Assembly (NCBI RefSeq): GCF_010993975.1
Contig: NZ_JAACZO010000009.1
Location: forward strand, 1-64,000
Origin: Halomonas faecis
GTDB taxonomy: Bacteria; Pseudomonadota; Gammaproteobacteria; Pseudomonadales; Halomonadaceae
Reading direction: 5' to 3'
DNA length: 64,000 bases
Shown here piece by piece: positions 27,328-36,050 of this stretch. The notes under the pieces were generated by a model. The model searched no databases. It had not been told where the DNA came from and saw nothing but the letters and a program-made list of their open reading frames with translations. The stretch's first letter is position 1. Each line of letters starts with the position of its first letter. The position numbers were made by a program, and so were the translations under genes.

Positions 27328-29013
27328 TCACCACCGGGAGGCGTCATCCCTGCCCTCGTGGACACCCTGCCAAGCGAACAGCTCGTCGGCGGGCAGCGCC
27401 TTGGTGTACAGAAAGCCCTGGGCCAGATCGCAGCCGAGCTCGCGCAGAATGCGGTGCTGCTCGGCTGTCTCGACGCCCTCGGCAGTCACTTCCAGACCCA
27501 ACGCATGGCCGACGTCGATGAGGCAGGCCATCAACTTGCGCGACCGCTCGTCGTGGCCCAGGCCGTCGACGAAGGCACGGTCGATCTTGAGGCCGGTGAT
27601 CGGCAAGTAGCGCAGGTACTCGAAGGAGGCGAAGCCCGTGCCGAAGTCATCGATGCTGACTCCGATGCCGAAGCTGCGCAGCCGCTCCAGCGCCTCCCGT
27701 GCCGCCGTCAGATCGTTCATCAATGCCGTTTCGGTGATCTCCACTTCCAGCCGGGACGGCAACAACTCGTTACGCTCGAGTAGCGCTTCGATCTCGCCGA
27801 GCAGGGCCGGATCCTGGAGGTTACGGGCCGAGACGTTGATACTGACGGTTCCCGCGAAGCGTTTGGCGAACCGGCACGCCTCGCCGGCCACGAAACGCGT
27901 GACCGGCGCGATCAGTGTGGTGTTCTCCACCTTGGGCATGAACAGCCCCGGCGGTATGAGGCGGCCATCGTCGCCCTGCCAGCGAATCAATGCCTCGCAG
28001 CCACACACGCTGCCGTCGGCGAGCTTCAGCTTGGGCTGATAGTGGAGCAGGAACTCACCCTGCTCGAGGCCATGCCGGACCCGCGAGATCATCTTGATCG
28101 TCTGCACGGTGCGCTGAGTGAACTCGGGTCGGTAGTGACAGTGCGAACGATGCGCTTCCGTTGCCGCCAGCAGCGCCATGCGCGCCTCGCGCACCAGCTC
28201 CCCCGGCGTTGGCCGATCCCGCGGCAGAGTACTGCCCAGGACGAGCTGCACCCGGGCAGGAATGCCCTTCACCGGCAGGTTGTCCTCGCCTAGCGCGACC
28301 AATCGTTCGGCGGTCAGTTCCAGGCCTTCACGATCCACCGGCCACAGTAGCAGCATCAATTCGGCACCGCTAAACCGATAAACGCCCCTCACGCCATCCA
28401 GGCGGGCGATCCGCCGACTCATCGAGCTAACCAGCTCATCGGAGGCGTCCGCCCCCATGGCCTCGAGGATATCGGTGATGTCGGCGACCTGAACCAGGAT
28501 CAGGCCAACGGTCTTGCCATCACGGCACGGCGAATCGGCCAGTAGGCCGGCCAGATCCTCTTCCATGGCCACCTGATTGGGTAGCCCGACGCGCGGATCG
28601 GTACGTGCCGCCACGTCACGCTCGGCATGGGTATTGCGAAGCCGGGAAAACAGCCAGCCGGCAAACCCGCCAATGACCAGGTACAAACCGAGACGAATCA
28701 GCCAGTTCAGCATGCCTTGCGCTTCGCCGGTGGCCACGTTCAACGGTATGGCGGCCATGGCCAATCCCGCCAGCAGCGCTACCACGATGGCGCCGGCCAC
28801 ACCGTACCAGGCAGCCGAGAGCAACACCGGGATCAGCATCAGGTACGGATAGGCGAACCGCGTGCCGCCAGTGACGTAAACGATCAGCGTGCCCAGCGCC
28901 AGCACCACGGCAAGCACCGCCAACCGTGCCAGTTCCCGTGTGAAGGCAGGCCCTCTGGTCTCCCAGGCGGGCCGAAACGACATCTCCCGCCAGCTTCTTC
29001 TCGGTGTCCCCAT
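27328..29013 (-). CDS. Membrane GGDEF-EAL protein, likely c-di-GMP phosphodiesterase
   Basis: A 561-residue protein. Residues about 25-125 form four or five membrane segments (RELARLAVLAVVLALGTLIVYVTGG onward). A GGDEF domain follows, but its signature is degenerate (FSGAEL), so cyclase activity is unlikely. The EAL domain is intact: CEALIRW, NVSARNLQD, EVEITETALM, SIDDFGTGFASFEYL, LKIDRAFV and AEGVET all carry the metal and catalytic residues. It should hydrolyse c-di-GMP. The ATG at 29013 has AGGGGA upstream. It is divergent from the YjfB-like gene. Confidence 0.9.
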   Translation of the reverse strand: MGTPRRSWREMSFRPAWETRGPAFTRELARLAVLAVVLALGTLIVYVTGGTRFAYPYLMLIPVLLSAAWYGVAGAIVVALLAGLAMAAIPLNVATGEAQGMLNWLIRLGLYLVIGGFAGWLFSRLRNTHAERDVAARTDPRVGLPNQVAMEEDLAGLLADSPCRDGKTVGLILVQVADITDILEAMGADASDELVSSMSRRIARLDGVRGVYRFSGAELMLLLWPVDREGLELTAERLVALGEDNLPVKGIPARVQLVLGSTLPRDRPTPGELVREARMALLAATEAHRSHCHYRPEFTQRTVQTIKMISRVRHGLEQGEFLLHYQPKLKLADGSVCGCEALIRWQGDDGRLIPPGLFMPKVENTTLIAPVTRFVAGEACRFAKRFAGTVSINVSARNLQDPALLGEIEALLERNELLPSRLEVEITETALMNDLTAAREALERLRSFGIGVSIDDFGTGFASFEYLRYLPITGLKIDRAFVDGLGHDERSRKLMACLIDVGHALGLEVTAEGVETAEQHRILRELGCDLAQGFLYTKALPADELFAWQGVHEGRDDASRW

Positions 29014-29208
29014 GCCGTCCCCTTCCCTGATGACTTGAACCACCCTCTAAGGACGTCCCCAAAAGCAGCGTAGCTGCCCATGCTCATATCGGCATAGGGG
29101 AACAATCAACGCCAAGCCACCGGAAAGGCACCATCCGGCCTATGCTTTGCAACACGGCGCCACGCCTGATAAGTTGAAGAGGCATTCGCTGAATCGAGGA
29201 GGCGAGAC

Positions 29209-29412
29209 ATGGATTCCGCCGTCAATAGTGCCGTAGGCACCTCTCTGGGCCTGGAACAGGCTCAAACCGCACAGCAGGCGCAGATGCAGGTGCTCAAGGA
29301 AGCGCTTGAGTCTCAGAAGGATCAGGTCAGTGCCCTGATGGAGTCGGCCGGTGCCGAACCGGAGCTTGCCGACGAGGGCAACCTCGGTACGCAGATCAAC
29401 GCCTACGCCTGA
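29209..29412 (+). CDS. YjfB-like putative motility protein
   Basis: A 67-residue protein of the YjfB/putative motility family: an N-terminal Ser/Val segment, a Gln-rich helix (LEQAQTAQQAQMQVLKEALESQKDQVSALMES) and a short tail ending GNLGTQINAYA that matches the family LGxxIdv ending. Its role is unknown; some homologues lie in flagellar regulons. GAGGAGGCGA precedes the ATG. It faces away from the EAL gene across 195 bases and ends in a strong hairpin. Confidence 0.75.
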   Translation: MDSAVNSAVGTSLGLEQAQTAQQAQMQVLKEALESQKDQVSALMESAGAEPELADEGNLGTQINAYA

Positions 29413-29434
29413 TTCGCCCCCTGACCCCATCATG

Positions 29435-29467
29435 ACTCACCCCGTGCCCTCAGGGCGCGGGGTGAGT
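29435..29467 (+). terminator. Hairpin after the YjfB-like gene
   Basis: ACTCACCCCGTGCCC (29435-29449) pairs with GGGCGCGGGGTGAGT (29453-29467) around TCA, with one G-T pair. The stem is very strong; a poor T-run follows. It overlaps an in-frame TTG at 29467, which argues against using that codon to start the next gene. Confidence 0.65.
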
Positions 29468-29499
29468 TGCGTGTAACGTCCGTCTTTGCAGCGGCCAAC

Positions 29500-30396
29500 A
29501 TGACGACCATTACGGTATTCGGCGGCACCGGTTTCGTGGGCCGAGCCATCGTGCGCACGCTGGTAGACGCCGGCCATCACGTACGAATCGCCGCCCGTCT
29601 GCCAACGCTGCCCGCCTGGTCGGACGCCAGCGACCCACTGTCGACCATCCGCGTCGACATCCGTGACGCCGGTCAGGTGACCGAAGCGCTTGACGGTGCC
29701 GACGGGGCGGTCAATGCAGTGAGCCTGTACGTGCAGCGCCGCGACTCGAGCTTCGCCGCCATTCACGTCGACGGCGCCGCGCAGCTGGCTCGGTTGGCGC
29801 GCGAAGCCGGCGTCGAACGGCTGGTGCATCTTTCAGGCATCGGCATCGACGCCCGGTCGCCGTCCGCCTACGTGCGCGCTCGGGCCGCCGGCGAAGCCGC
29901 CGTTCTCGAGGCCTTCCCCCAGGCAACGCTGTTGCGTCCCAGCGTACTGTTCGGCCCCGAAGACGCTTTCCTCTCGACGCTGGCCGGGCTCACCCGGCTG
30001 CCCGCCATCCCCCTGTTCGGCCATGGCGAGATGCGCCTGCAACCGGTTCACGTGGGCGATGCGGCGCGCGCCGTGGATCGCATCCTCGGCAGTCACCCAC
30101 CACGCCAGCGCCTCTTCGAGCTGGGCGGCCCCGATGTGCTTCGCTATCGCGATGTACTGGGCCTGGTGATGGCCCACTTGGGACGGGAAAGACCGCTGAT
30201 CCCGGTGCCCCTTGCGGTGTGGCACGGGCTGGCGCTGCTGGCATCCATCCTGCCCCATCCGCCCCTCACGCGAGACCAGGTCATTCTCATGTCCCGAAAC
30301 AACCTCGCCAACCCCGATATCGCCGGGTTCGAGAGCCTCGGCATTCTGCCCCACGCCTTGCGCGACAGCCTACCTAGCTGCCTCCCCGGTGGTTGA
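29500..30396 (+). CDS. NAD(P)-dependent epimerase / NDUFA9-like protein
   Basis: A 298-residue short-chain Rossmann protein of the atypical complex I NDUFA9-like group. The cofactor site is TVFGGTGFVGRAIV (about 5-18). VNAVSLYVQ and the LVHLSGIGIDARSPSAYVRARAAGEAAV stretch carry the family's Y-x3-R/K-like pattern (YVRAR, not canonical YxxxK), suggesting nucleotide-sugar chemistry is lost. ATG at 29500 lacks a clear ribosome site. It converges on gloA, with an 11-base gap. Confidence 0.85.
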   Translation: MTTITVFGGTGFVGRAIVRTLVDAGHHVRIAARLPTLPAWSDASDPLSTIRVDIRDAGQVTEALDGADGAVNAVSLYVQRRDSSFAAIHVDGAAQLARLAREAGVERLVHLSGIGIDARSPSAYVRARAAGEAAVLEAFPQATLLRPSVLFGPEDAFLSTLAGLTRLPAIPLFGHGEMRLQPVHVGDAARAVDRILGSHPPRQRLFELGGPDVLRYRDVLGLVMAHLGRERPLIPVPLAVWHGLALLASILPHPPLTRDQVILMSRNNLANPDIAGFESLGILPHALRDSLPSCLPGG

Positions 30397-30407
30397 GCGG
30401 ATTCGGC

Positions 30408-30941
30408 TCAGTCGCCAAGTGCCGCCAACCGGTTCGCCTGAACCACTTCGATCCAGTAACCGTCGACATCCTTGACGAAGATGACGTTTTTCATCTTGCC
30501 CTGGTCGGAGCGTTTCACGAAGGTCACGTCATTGGCATCGAACCAGGCCTCGGCCGCCTCCAGGTCGGGCACGCTGAAGCAGATGTGCCCGAACCCCTGA
30601 GGCTCGGCATTGCCGTCATGGTAGGCGAAGTCCTGTTCGTGCTCGGTTCCCCAGTTGTGGGTCAGCTCGAGCACGCCACGCTGACTGAAGGTCCACACGG
30701 TGCGCTCGCCGACATCCTCGGGCACCGTCTCGCCAGGTTCCGGACGCGCCAGGAAATAGAGCGAAAACTGCATCTCTTCGAAGTCCAGACGACGCAGCAC
30801 GCGCATGCCGAACACCCGGGTATAGAAAGCCAATGCCTTCTCCGGGTCCTTGATCCTCAGCATGGTGTGGTTGAGGCGAAATCCCTCGGTATCGCGCGTC
30901 GGCGCCTGCACGCCGGGATGTCGTTCTCCCTCGAAACTCAT
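30408..30941 (-). CDS. gloA: Lactoylglutathione lyase (glyoxalase I)
   Basis: A 177-residue glyoxalase I that converts the methylglyoxal-glutathione adduct to lactoylglutathione. The four metal ligands are H25 (LNHTMLRI), E92 (LELTHNWG), H119 (GFGHICFSV) and E165 (DGYWIEVVQ). The length and the FTRVFG and KMKNVIFVKD blocks match the longer (zinc-type, eukaryote-like) form rather than the 135-residue E. coli form. GGAGAG precedes the ATG at 30941. Confidence 0.95.
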   Translation of the reverse strand: MSFEGERHPGVQAPTRDTEGFRLNHTMLRIKDPEKALAFYTRVFGMRVLRRLDFEEMQFSLYFLARPEPGETVPEDVGERTVWTFSQRGVLELTHNWGTEHEQDFAYHDGNAEPQGFGHICFSVPDLEAAEAWFDANDVTFVKRSDQGKMKNVIFVKDVDGYWIEVVQANRLAALGD

Positions 30942-31052
30942 GACTCTCTCCTCTGATCCGGCTCGAAGATACACAATGACGAAACGTGCCCAGCGGGTCT
31001 CAGCGTTACCCGCGGGTGCCGGCCAAGCGACACGGAGAGCATCTTACAACGT

Positions 31053-31811
31053 TCATGGCGCCACCCCGAATAGCGCCTGGGCAAGATGTCCGGTGGCAAA
31101 GGCCAGGCCCGCCGCGGCCCCGCCCATCAACAGCGTACGCACTCCCGACTTCAGCACCGGCTGACCGTAGACCAGGCTCTTCAGCATGCCGATCCCGAAG
31201 AACATCAGGCCCGCCACGGCAAGGCTGGCGAAAAACTGCTGAGCAATGCCGAGCGCAGGCAGCGTGTAGGGCAGCAAGGGCATGGCACCCACGACGAGGA
31301 AGGCCAGGAAGGTGGTGAGCGCAGAGCGCAGCGGGCTCAGCCCCAGCGTCTGCAGGCCATGCTCTTCGGTGAGCATGGTGTCGACCCAGACCTCGCGATT
31401 CCCGGTGATCGCCTCGACCACACGCTCCAGCGTCGCGCCTTCGAGACCTTTGCGGCGAAAGATCTGGCGGATCTCCTCGCGTTCGCCTTCGGGCACTTCG
31501 TCGATATGCAGATGCTCGCGGTCACGCACGCCCTGGATGTAGTCCCGCTGGGCCTGAATCGACTCGTAGTTGCTCACCGCCATGCTGAAGCCGTCGGCAA
31601 GCAGGTTGGCAGCACCCAATACCAGCGCCACCGTAGCTGAGAAGCCGGCACCGAAGGCGCCCGACACCACGGCAAAGGTGGTGACGCAGCCATCGATGCC
31701 ACCCAGGATGGCATCGGGCACCGTACGCACCGGCTGCGGTGCGTTCAGGCGATGGCGAACCGCATCCGGATGGTGTTCGGCTTCCAGCTCGCGCCGTTTT
31801 CGTGGATCCAT
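31053..31811 (-). CDS. VIT1/CCC1-family metal transporter
   Basis: A 252-residue membrane protein of the VIT1/CCC1 family, which moves Fe(II) or Mn(II). The first part has DAILGGIDGCVTTFAVVSGAFGAGFS and LGAANLLADGFSMAVSNYESIQAQRDY, the family hallmark. A central cytoplasmic helical section rich in Glu and His (REHLHIDEVPEGEREEIRQIFRRKGLEG) may bind metal. Three more membrane segments follow. GAGGA lies six bases before the ATG. Confidence 0.9.
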   Translation of the reverse strand: MDPRKRRELEAEHHPDAVRHRLNAPQPVRTVPDAILGGIDGCVTTFAVVSGAFGAGFSATVALVLGAANLLADGFSMAVSNYESIQAQRDYIQGVRDREHLHIDEVPEGEREEIRQIFRRKGLEGATLERVVEAITGNREVWVDTMLTEEHGLQTLGLSPLRSALTTFLAFLVVGAMPLLPYTLPALGIAQQFFASLAVAGLMFFGIGMLKSLVYGQPVLKSGVRTLLMGGAAAGLAFATGHLAQALFGVAP

Positions 31812-31942
31812 GCCGCTTCCTCACAGTTCCTGCCTACCGTCACCTTAACACCGTCAGCCATCCAGTCGGCGCGTGGAGCATCCGCCCCGTGACCGAGGCA
31901 AGCGGTTGTATCGGCCGACAATAATGAGGATGACCGACGTTC

Positions 31943-32389
31943 ATGGCAACGTTCGGCAGAACGCCACACCAGCGACGAAGGGTCAGCATACCACCGACTC
32001 CACAGCGGCTGTGGCGCAGCCGTATCAAGAATGCCCTGCAGACACTGCTGATCATGGTCAGTCTGGCGCTGGTGCTGTCGATACCCGGCTACCTGTTCGC
32101 CGGACCGTTCGGGGTCGTTCTGTGTTTCGCCACGCTGCTGCTGGTTGCCCTCGCCCCAACCCTGAGCACGCTGTTGCAGCTCGCCCTGTCACGCAACCGC
32201 GAGTACACCGCCGACCTGGATCAACTGGCTACGCACACACCCACCAGTGAGCGCATTCGGCGGCTGATGGCTTTGGTACCACCGGACCGACCGTCATTCC
32301 CGTTCGACGACACGGTCCCCGACGACCCACCGACGCTGCATCAGCGCCCAGGGCCCATGGGGCATCGCTACTGGATACTGCGGCGCTGA
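31943..32389 (+). CDS. Internally deleted M48/HtpX-like protein
   Basis: A 148-residue protein that carries both ends of a Halomonas-type HtpX-like M48 peptidase but not its middle. The start FGRTPHQRRR with one membrane segment (31-52) resembles the usual N-terminus. LLLVALAPTLSTLLQLALSRNREYTADLD (66-93) is the final membrane helix plus the E87-x3-D91 third-ligand motif, and TPTSERIRRLMAL the usual ending. The HExxH zinc site is absent, so it cannot be an active protease. The frame is intact, so it is either a recent in-frame deletion or a repurposed remnant. Confidence 0.65.
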   Translation: MATFGRTPHQRRRVSIPPTPQRLWRSRIKNALQTLLIMVSLALVLSIPGYLFAGPFGVVLCFATLLLVALAPTLSTLLQLALSRNREYTADLDQLATHTPTSERIRRLMALVPPDRPSFPFDDTVPDDPPTLHQRPGPMGHRYWILRR

Positions 32390-32409
32390 CGACACCACAG
32401 AACTCGTCG

Positions 32410-33042
32410 TCACTGTCCCTGGCGCAGACGAGCAAAGTCCTCGGTGCTGACTTCATTGCGCTCGGCATCGAGAATCTTGCCGCCGATGGCCGCCACCGAC
32501 TGGGTCAAGCGGATCAGCGTTTCCGGACTCTGGGCGACCCGTTTCTTGTTACGAAAATGCACCAGAATGGAAATGCCCCCGACGATGGGGTGCTCCCCGG
32601 CCTCATGGAGTGGCGGCAGCCGTCCAGGCGGCGTACTGTCGGCCACCGTCAGGCGGTAACCGGCGCGTCCGTCGCGAATGGCATAAACGCCTTGCTTGGC
32701 ATCGAAGACGGCGCCTTCCTCCTCGAGGACCTTGTTGAGTCGCCGATTGGTATCCAATGCCGGCCAGTCGAATACCACGAACAGACATTGCTGCACGCCA
32801 TCTCCCCGAACGACCTGAAATCGGTGGGAGACCGCTTCCGCCTCAGGCTCGCTCGTTTCAGCCTTCGTCGGCACCGGCTCAGGCTCCTGCGGTGCAGTCG
32901 CACTCGGCGATGGCTCCGGCACGCTCGCGCCGGGCTCGTCGTCCGGCTGGGCGCGGCGTACGTACAGGAATATCCCCAAGGCACTCAATGCCAGCGCGAT
33001 CGCCAGGCCCGCCAGCAGAATGGCTCCATTCATCGAATTCAT
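32410..33042 (-). CDS. ZipA C-terminal-domain-like membrane protein
   Basis: A 210-residue protein with one N-terminal membrane anchor (about 7-28), a Pro/Glu/Ser-rich linker (35-75) and a C-terminal domain resembling the FtsZ-binding domain of ZipA (GISILVHFRNKKRV...LIRLTQSVAAIGGKILDAERNEVSTEDFARLR). This is the ZipA layout, at about two thirds of its length. A housekeeping zipA normally lies beside ligA, which is not here, so this is probably a paralogue. GGAG precedes ATG 33042. It converges on the M48-like gene. Confidence 0.7.
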   Translation of the reverse strand: MNSMNGAILLAGLAIALALSALGIFLYVRRAQPDDEPGASVPEPSPSATAPQEPEPVPTKAETSEPEAEAVSHRFQVVRGDGVQQCLFVVFDWPALDTNRRLNKVLEEEGAVFDAKQGVYAIRDGRAGYRLTVADSTPPGRLPPLHEAGEHPIVGGISILVHFRNKKRVAQSPETLIRLTQSVAAIGGKILDAERNEVSTEDFARLRQGQ

Positions 33043-33183
33043 CCGTTCCCACTCCTTCCCGAGCCTGCTTGCAGCGTCCGCTGTCGGCGCCACCCGAGCA
33101 GGCGTATCGATCCCATCGAGCGCACCGTGGGCGCCCGTTGCCTCGTTATCATTATGTCTGCAGCGTCGGGGAGGGAGGCCGCA

Positions 33184-34089
33184 TCAGTCCGTACACTTCA
33201 GCATATCATTCAAGGCCCTGGCCAACACCGGCGCCATGGCAATGGCATTACTGGCGTGAGCGATGCAGTCAGTGCTCCACACCTGACCGGCCCCCGACGA
33301 TTCGATCACGGCCAGGGCGTCACCCGCAAAAAGCGCATGAGTCACGGCCACATCCACTGACGCAGCTCCCGCCTCCAGCACGCCTCGAGCCGCACCGGCC
33401 AGGGTATGACCGGAACTGGCCACATCGTCCATCAGCACCACCTGGCGCCCTTTCACCTCCAGCGCCGGCAATGCGATGGAGACCTCGCGATCGCCGTGAC
33501 GCACCTTGCGACACACACCGTGATCGAGGCCGGTCGCGGCGGCGGCCTGCTGCACCCACTGCAGCGCCTCCTCATCCGGCCCCAGCAGCAATGCCCCGGG
33601 CCGCTTCTCGGCGACCAGTTCCGCCAGCCGCGGTGCGCCGGTGAGCGCGATGGCCCGTTCGATGGGTATCGCCTGATCGAGACGCTCGATGCGGTGCAAA
33701 TGAGGGTCGACGGTAATGACCGCATCGAAGAGTTCGGCCAGAAAACCACCCACGATGGCCTGGCTGACGATCTCGCCGGGCTGGAAGGCCGTGTCCTGGC
33801 GCATGTAGGCGAGATAGGGGGCAACCAGCACCACGCGCTTCACGCCCCGCTCGCGTACATGGCGGGCAATCAGCAACAGCTCGACCAGTTTCTCGTTGGG
33901 GCGGTCGAGACTGCGATAGACCACCAGCGTTTCCGGCACGTCATTCCGCCCAGCGAAGGGCAGTCGAAGCTTCAGCTCCTCATCGGGAAAGCGGTGGCGC
34001 TCCACGACGCCAGCGCTCAGACCCGCCGCCTCCGCCAAGCGTCGCGCCGGCGCCGCTTCATCGGAAAAATGGAGCAGTTCAGGGCTCAT
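33184..34089 (-). CDS. PRPP synthase-like phosphoribosyltransferase paralogue
   Basis: A 301-residue protein of the ribose-phosphate pyrophosphokinase fold. It keeps YMRQD (95-99), the VDPHLHRIE metal region (127-135) and the phosphoribosyl loop MDDVASSGHTL (220-230). The flexible-loop KRR of classical Prs is replaced by CRKVRHGDREV, more like archaeal class III enzymes. It overlaps the phosphorylase gene as TGATG, so the two are coupled. It probably is not the housekeeping prs; with the neighbour it may handle ribose 1,5-bisphosphate or PRPP. Confidence 0.85.
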   Translation of the reverse strand: MSPELLHFSDEAAPARRLAEAAGLSAGVVERHRFPDEELKLRLPFAGRNDVPETLVVYRSLDRPNEKLVELLLIARHVRERGVKRVVLVAPYLAYMRQDTAFQPGEIVSQAIVGGFLAELFDAVITVDPHLHRIERLDQAIPIERAIALTGAPRLAELVAEKRPGALLLGPDEEALQWVQQAAAATGLDHGVCRKVRHGDREVSIALPALEVKGRQVVLMDDVASSGHTLAGAARGVLEAGAASVDVAVTHALFAGDALAVIESSGAGQVWSTDCIAHASNAIAMAPVLARALNDMLKCTD

Positions 34090-35669
34090 CAGAACTCCAC
34101 GTTGAGACACTGGATCGACTCTCGGCTGCCGAGCGTCACGCCGCTGTCACGTTCGCTGGCCTGATGGGCGAAAGTCATCTCGTTGCGATAGGCGGCATGG
34201 ACCCGGTAGAGCGGCTGGCCAGCCTCGACCGAATCACCGATGCGCACCTGCATGTCCACACCGGCTCCAACTGCCTTGGGCGCACCGGCAAGACGCGCGA
34301 TGCGTGCCAGTTTCAGGTTGTCCAGCGCGATCACCACGCCGGCCCGCGGGGCGACCACCTCGAAGTGCTGGGGCGCCAGCGGTGGCGCTTCGGGGTCGAA
34401 GGGTTTCTCGCCCTGGGCAGCAATGATGGCGCGCATCTTCTCCAGGGCCCGCCCCGAATCGAGGATGTCCCGGGCGATGGCGAAACCGTCGCCGCCGCGC
34501 ACGTCGGGGTCGAACTCGAGCATACGACCGGCCAGGCGCAGCGATTTCTGCCGCAGGTCCATGGGCGCTTCGGGGTGATTGGCGAGTACCCGCATGGCGT
34601 CGCGCGCTTCGAGCACAGGCCCGATGCCACGCCCGATGGGCTGGCGGCCATCGGTGATGACCACGTCGAGGGTCAGCCCCAGGCACTTGGCGACGTACTC
34701 GAACAGCTTGCGCAACTGGCGCGCCTCGGGCATGGAGTGCACCTTGGCATGCGGCCCCACCGGAATGTCGAGCAGCAGGTGAGTGGAGCCGGCAGCCACC
34801 TTCTTGGAGAGAATCGAGGCGACCATCTGGCCGGGCGAGTCGATGGAGAGTGGCCGCTCCACGGCGATCAGCACGTCATCGGCGGGCGACAGCTGACTGG
34901 TGCCGCCCCACGCCAGACAGCCGCGGTGGGTGCGCACGATCTCCCCGAGGGTATCGAACGGGAGATCGACGTTGGCCAGCATCTCCATGGTGTCGGCGGT
35001 GCCGGCCGGCGAGGTGATGGCTCGCGACGACGTCTTGGGGCACAGCAGGCCATGGGCGGCGACGATGGGCACCACCAACAGCGAGGTGCGATTGCCGGGA
35101 ATGCCGCCGATGCAGTGCTTGTCGACCACCGGTTGCTCGTGCCAATCGAGACGGCGGCCCACCCGGCTCATGGCATCGCTGAGATAGAACACCTCCTCGC
35201 GGTCGAGCTCGCCGCGATCACAGGCGACCACGAAAGCGGTGAGCTCGATCTTGGAGTAGCGCAGCTCGGCGATGTCACGAACGATGGCGTGAAAATCCTC
35301 GCGAGACAGGCGCTCGCCGGCGATCTTGCGGTGCAGGGCGGGGATCGACGCCGGCGGCTCGGCCTGTGAGACGCTGACCGGATGGCCCTCTTCGACCCCC
35401 AGGGCATGAAAGGCATCCTCCGAGAGCCCGAGTTGGACGCAGTCGACGATGGCGGGGTCGTCGACCACGTTGAGGCTCGCCAGAATGCACTGGCCGTTGG
35501 CGCGCACCTCCACCTTGGCCAGTGCCTGAAAGCCCTCGGCACGGTAGAGATCGCAGTCGCGATGCAGGTAGGCGACGTTCTCACGATAGGTGTCGATACC
35601 CACGCGCTTCAGCGCCAGCGGCGTGAGCGTATCGTCCACCGTCTCGCCGTTGGGTCGGTCGGTGATCAT
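34089..35669 (-). CDS. AMP phosphorylase-type (thymidine phosphorylase family) enzyme
   Basis: A 526-residue nucleoside phosphorylase of the DeoA superfamily in its long form. Residues 1-100 are the extra N-terminal domain found in archaeal AMP phosphorylases but absent in DeoA (about 440 residues). The active-site loop [13 protein letters not shown] (184-196) matches the AMP phosphorylase type (KHSIGGVPGNK) rather than the DeoA type (KHSTGGVGD). Expected reaction: nucleoside monophosphate plus phosphate gives base plus ribose 1,5-bisphosphate. GGGA lies nine bases before the ATG at 35669. The PRPP-synthase-like gene overlaps its stop. Confidence 0.85.
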   Translation of the reverse strand: MITDRPNGETVDDTLTPLALKRVGIDTYRENVAYLHRDCDLYRAEGFQALAKVEVRANGQCILASLNVVDDPAIVDCVQLGLSEDAFHALGVEEGHPVSVSQAEPPASIPALHRKIAGERLSREDFHAIVRDIAELRYSKIELTAFVVACDRGELDREEVFYLSDAMSRVGRRLDWHEQPVVDKHCIGGIPGNRTSLLVVPIVAAHGLLCPKTSSRAITSPAGTADTMEMLANVDLPFDTLGEIVRTHRGCLAWGGTSQLSPADDVLIAVERPLSIDSPGQMVASILSKKVAAGSTHLLLDIPVGPHAKVHSMPEARQLRKLFEYVAKCLGLTLDVVITDGRQPIGRGIGPVLEARDAMRVLANHPEAPMDLRQKSLRLAGRMLEFDPDVRGGDGFAIARDILDSGRALEKMRAIIAAQGEKPFDPEAPPLAPQHFEVVAPRAGVVIALDNLKLARIARLAGAPKAVGAGVDMQVRIGDSVEAGQPLYRVHAAYRNEMTFAHQASERDSGVTLGSRESIQCLNVEF

Positions 35670-36050
35670 GGCAGCGTTCCCTGCAGCACGTGCCGGATAC
35701 ACCGGCAACGTGACACGCGTGTGACGGATAGCTCCATCCTAGCAGCGCCCCGGATGGGCGTCATTCTCCCTCGCAAGCCCTCGGTAGGCCCTGGGCCAAC
35801 GGCCCCCGACCAGCTCTGGCCCAACACGCATCAGGCGATGCAATGCCACGCATTGCGCATCGTCATCCTTCAGGAAAACAAATGCTTATGCAGCTCTGCT
35901 AAGCTGGGGTCATTCCAGCGGGGCAATTTGTCGCACCCTGCTCGTCCGCCCTCCCCTGGGTCGTGGCGCTCCGAGCCGCAGGCAGCGGCTAAGCTTGTTC
36001 AAGAATGACGGCTCCGACCAACGGTTCGGGGCCCACAGAGGAGAGCGCAT
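35670..36050. other. Intergenic region upstream of the osmoprotectant operon
   Basis: This 381-base divergent region has no credible gene. It holds an imperfect inverted repeat, GATGCAATG (35837-35845) against CATTGcgCATC (35851-35861), with a perfect GCAATG-N5-CATTGC core, that could be an operator. Promoters for both flanking operons should lie here, but no -35/-10 pair stands out. Confidence 0.4.

Noticed and set aside
27135..27365. A 76-residue minus-strand frame between suf and the EAL gene
   Set aside because: It overlaps the suf promoter and operator and the 3' end of the EAL gene, has no clear ribosome site and no known motif.
29150..29208. Possible sigma-28 promoter (GCCTGATAA) for the YjfB-like gene
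   Set aside because: The -10-like element has an extra base and no TAAAGTTT-like -35 lies at the required distance.
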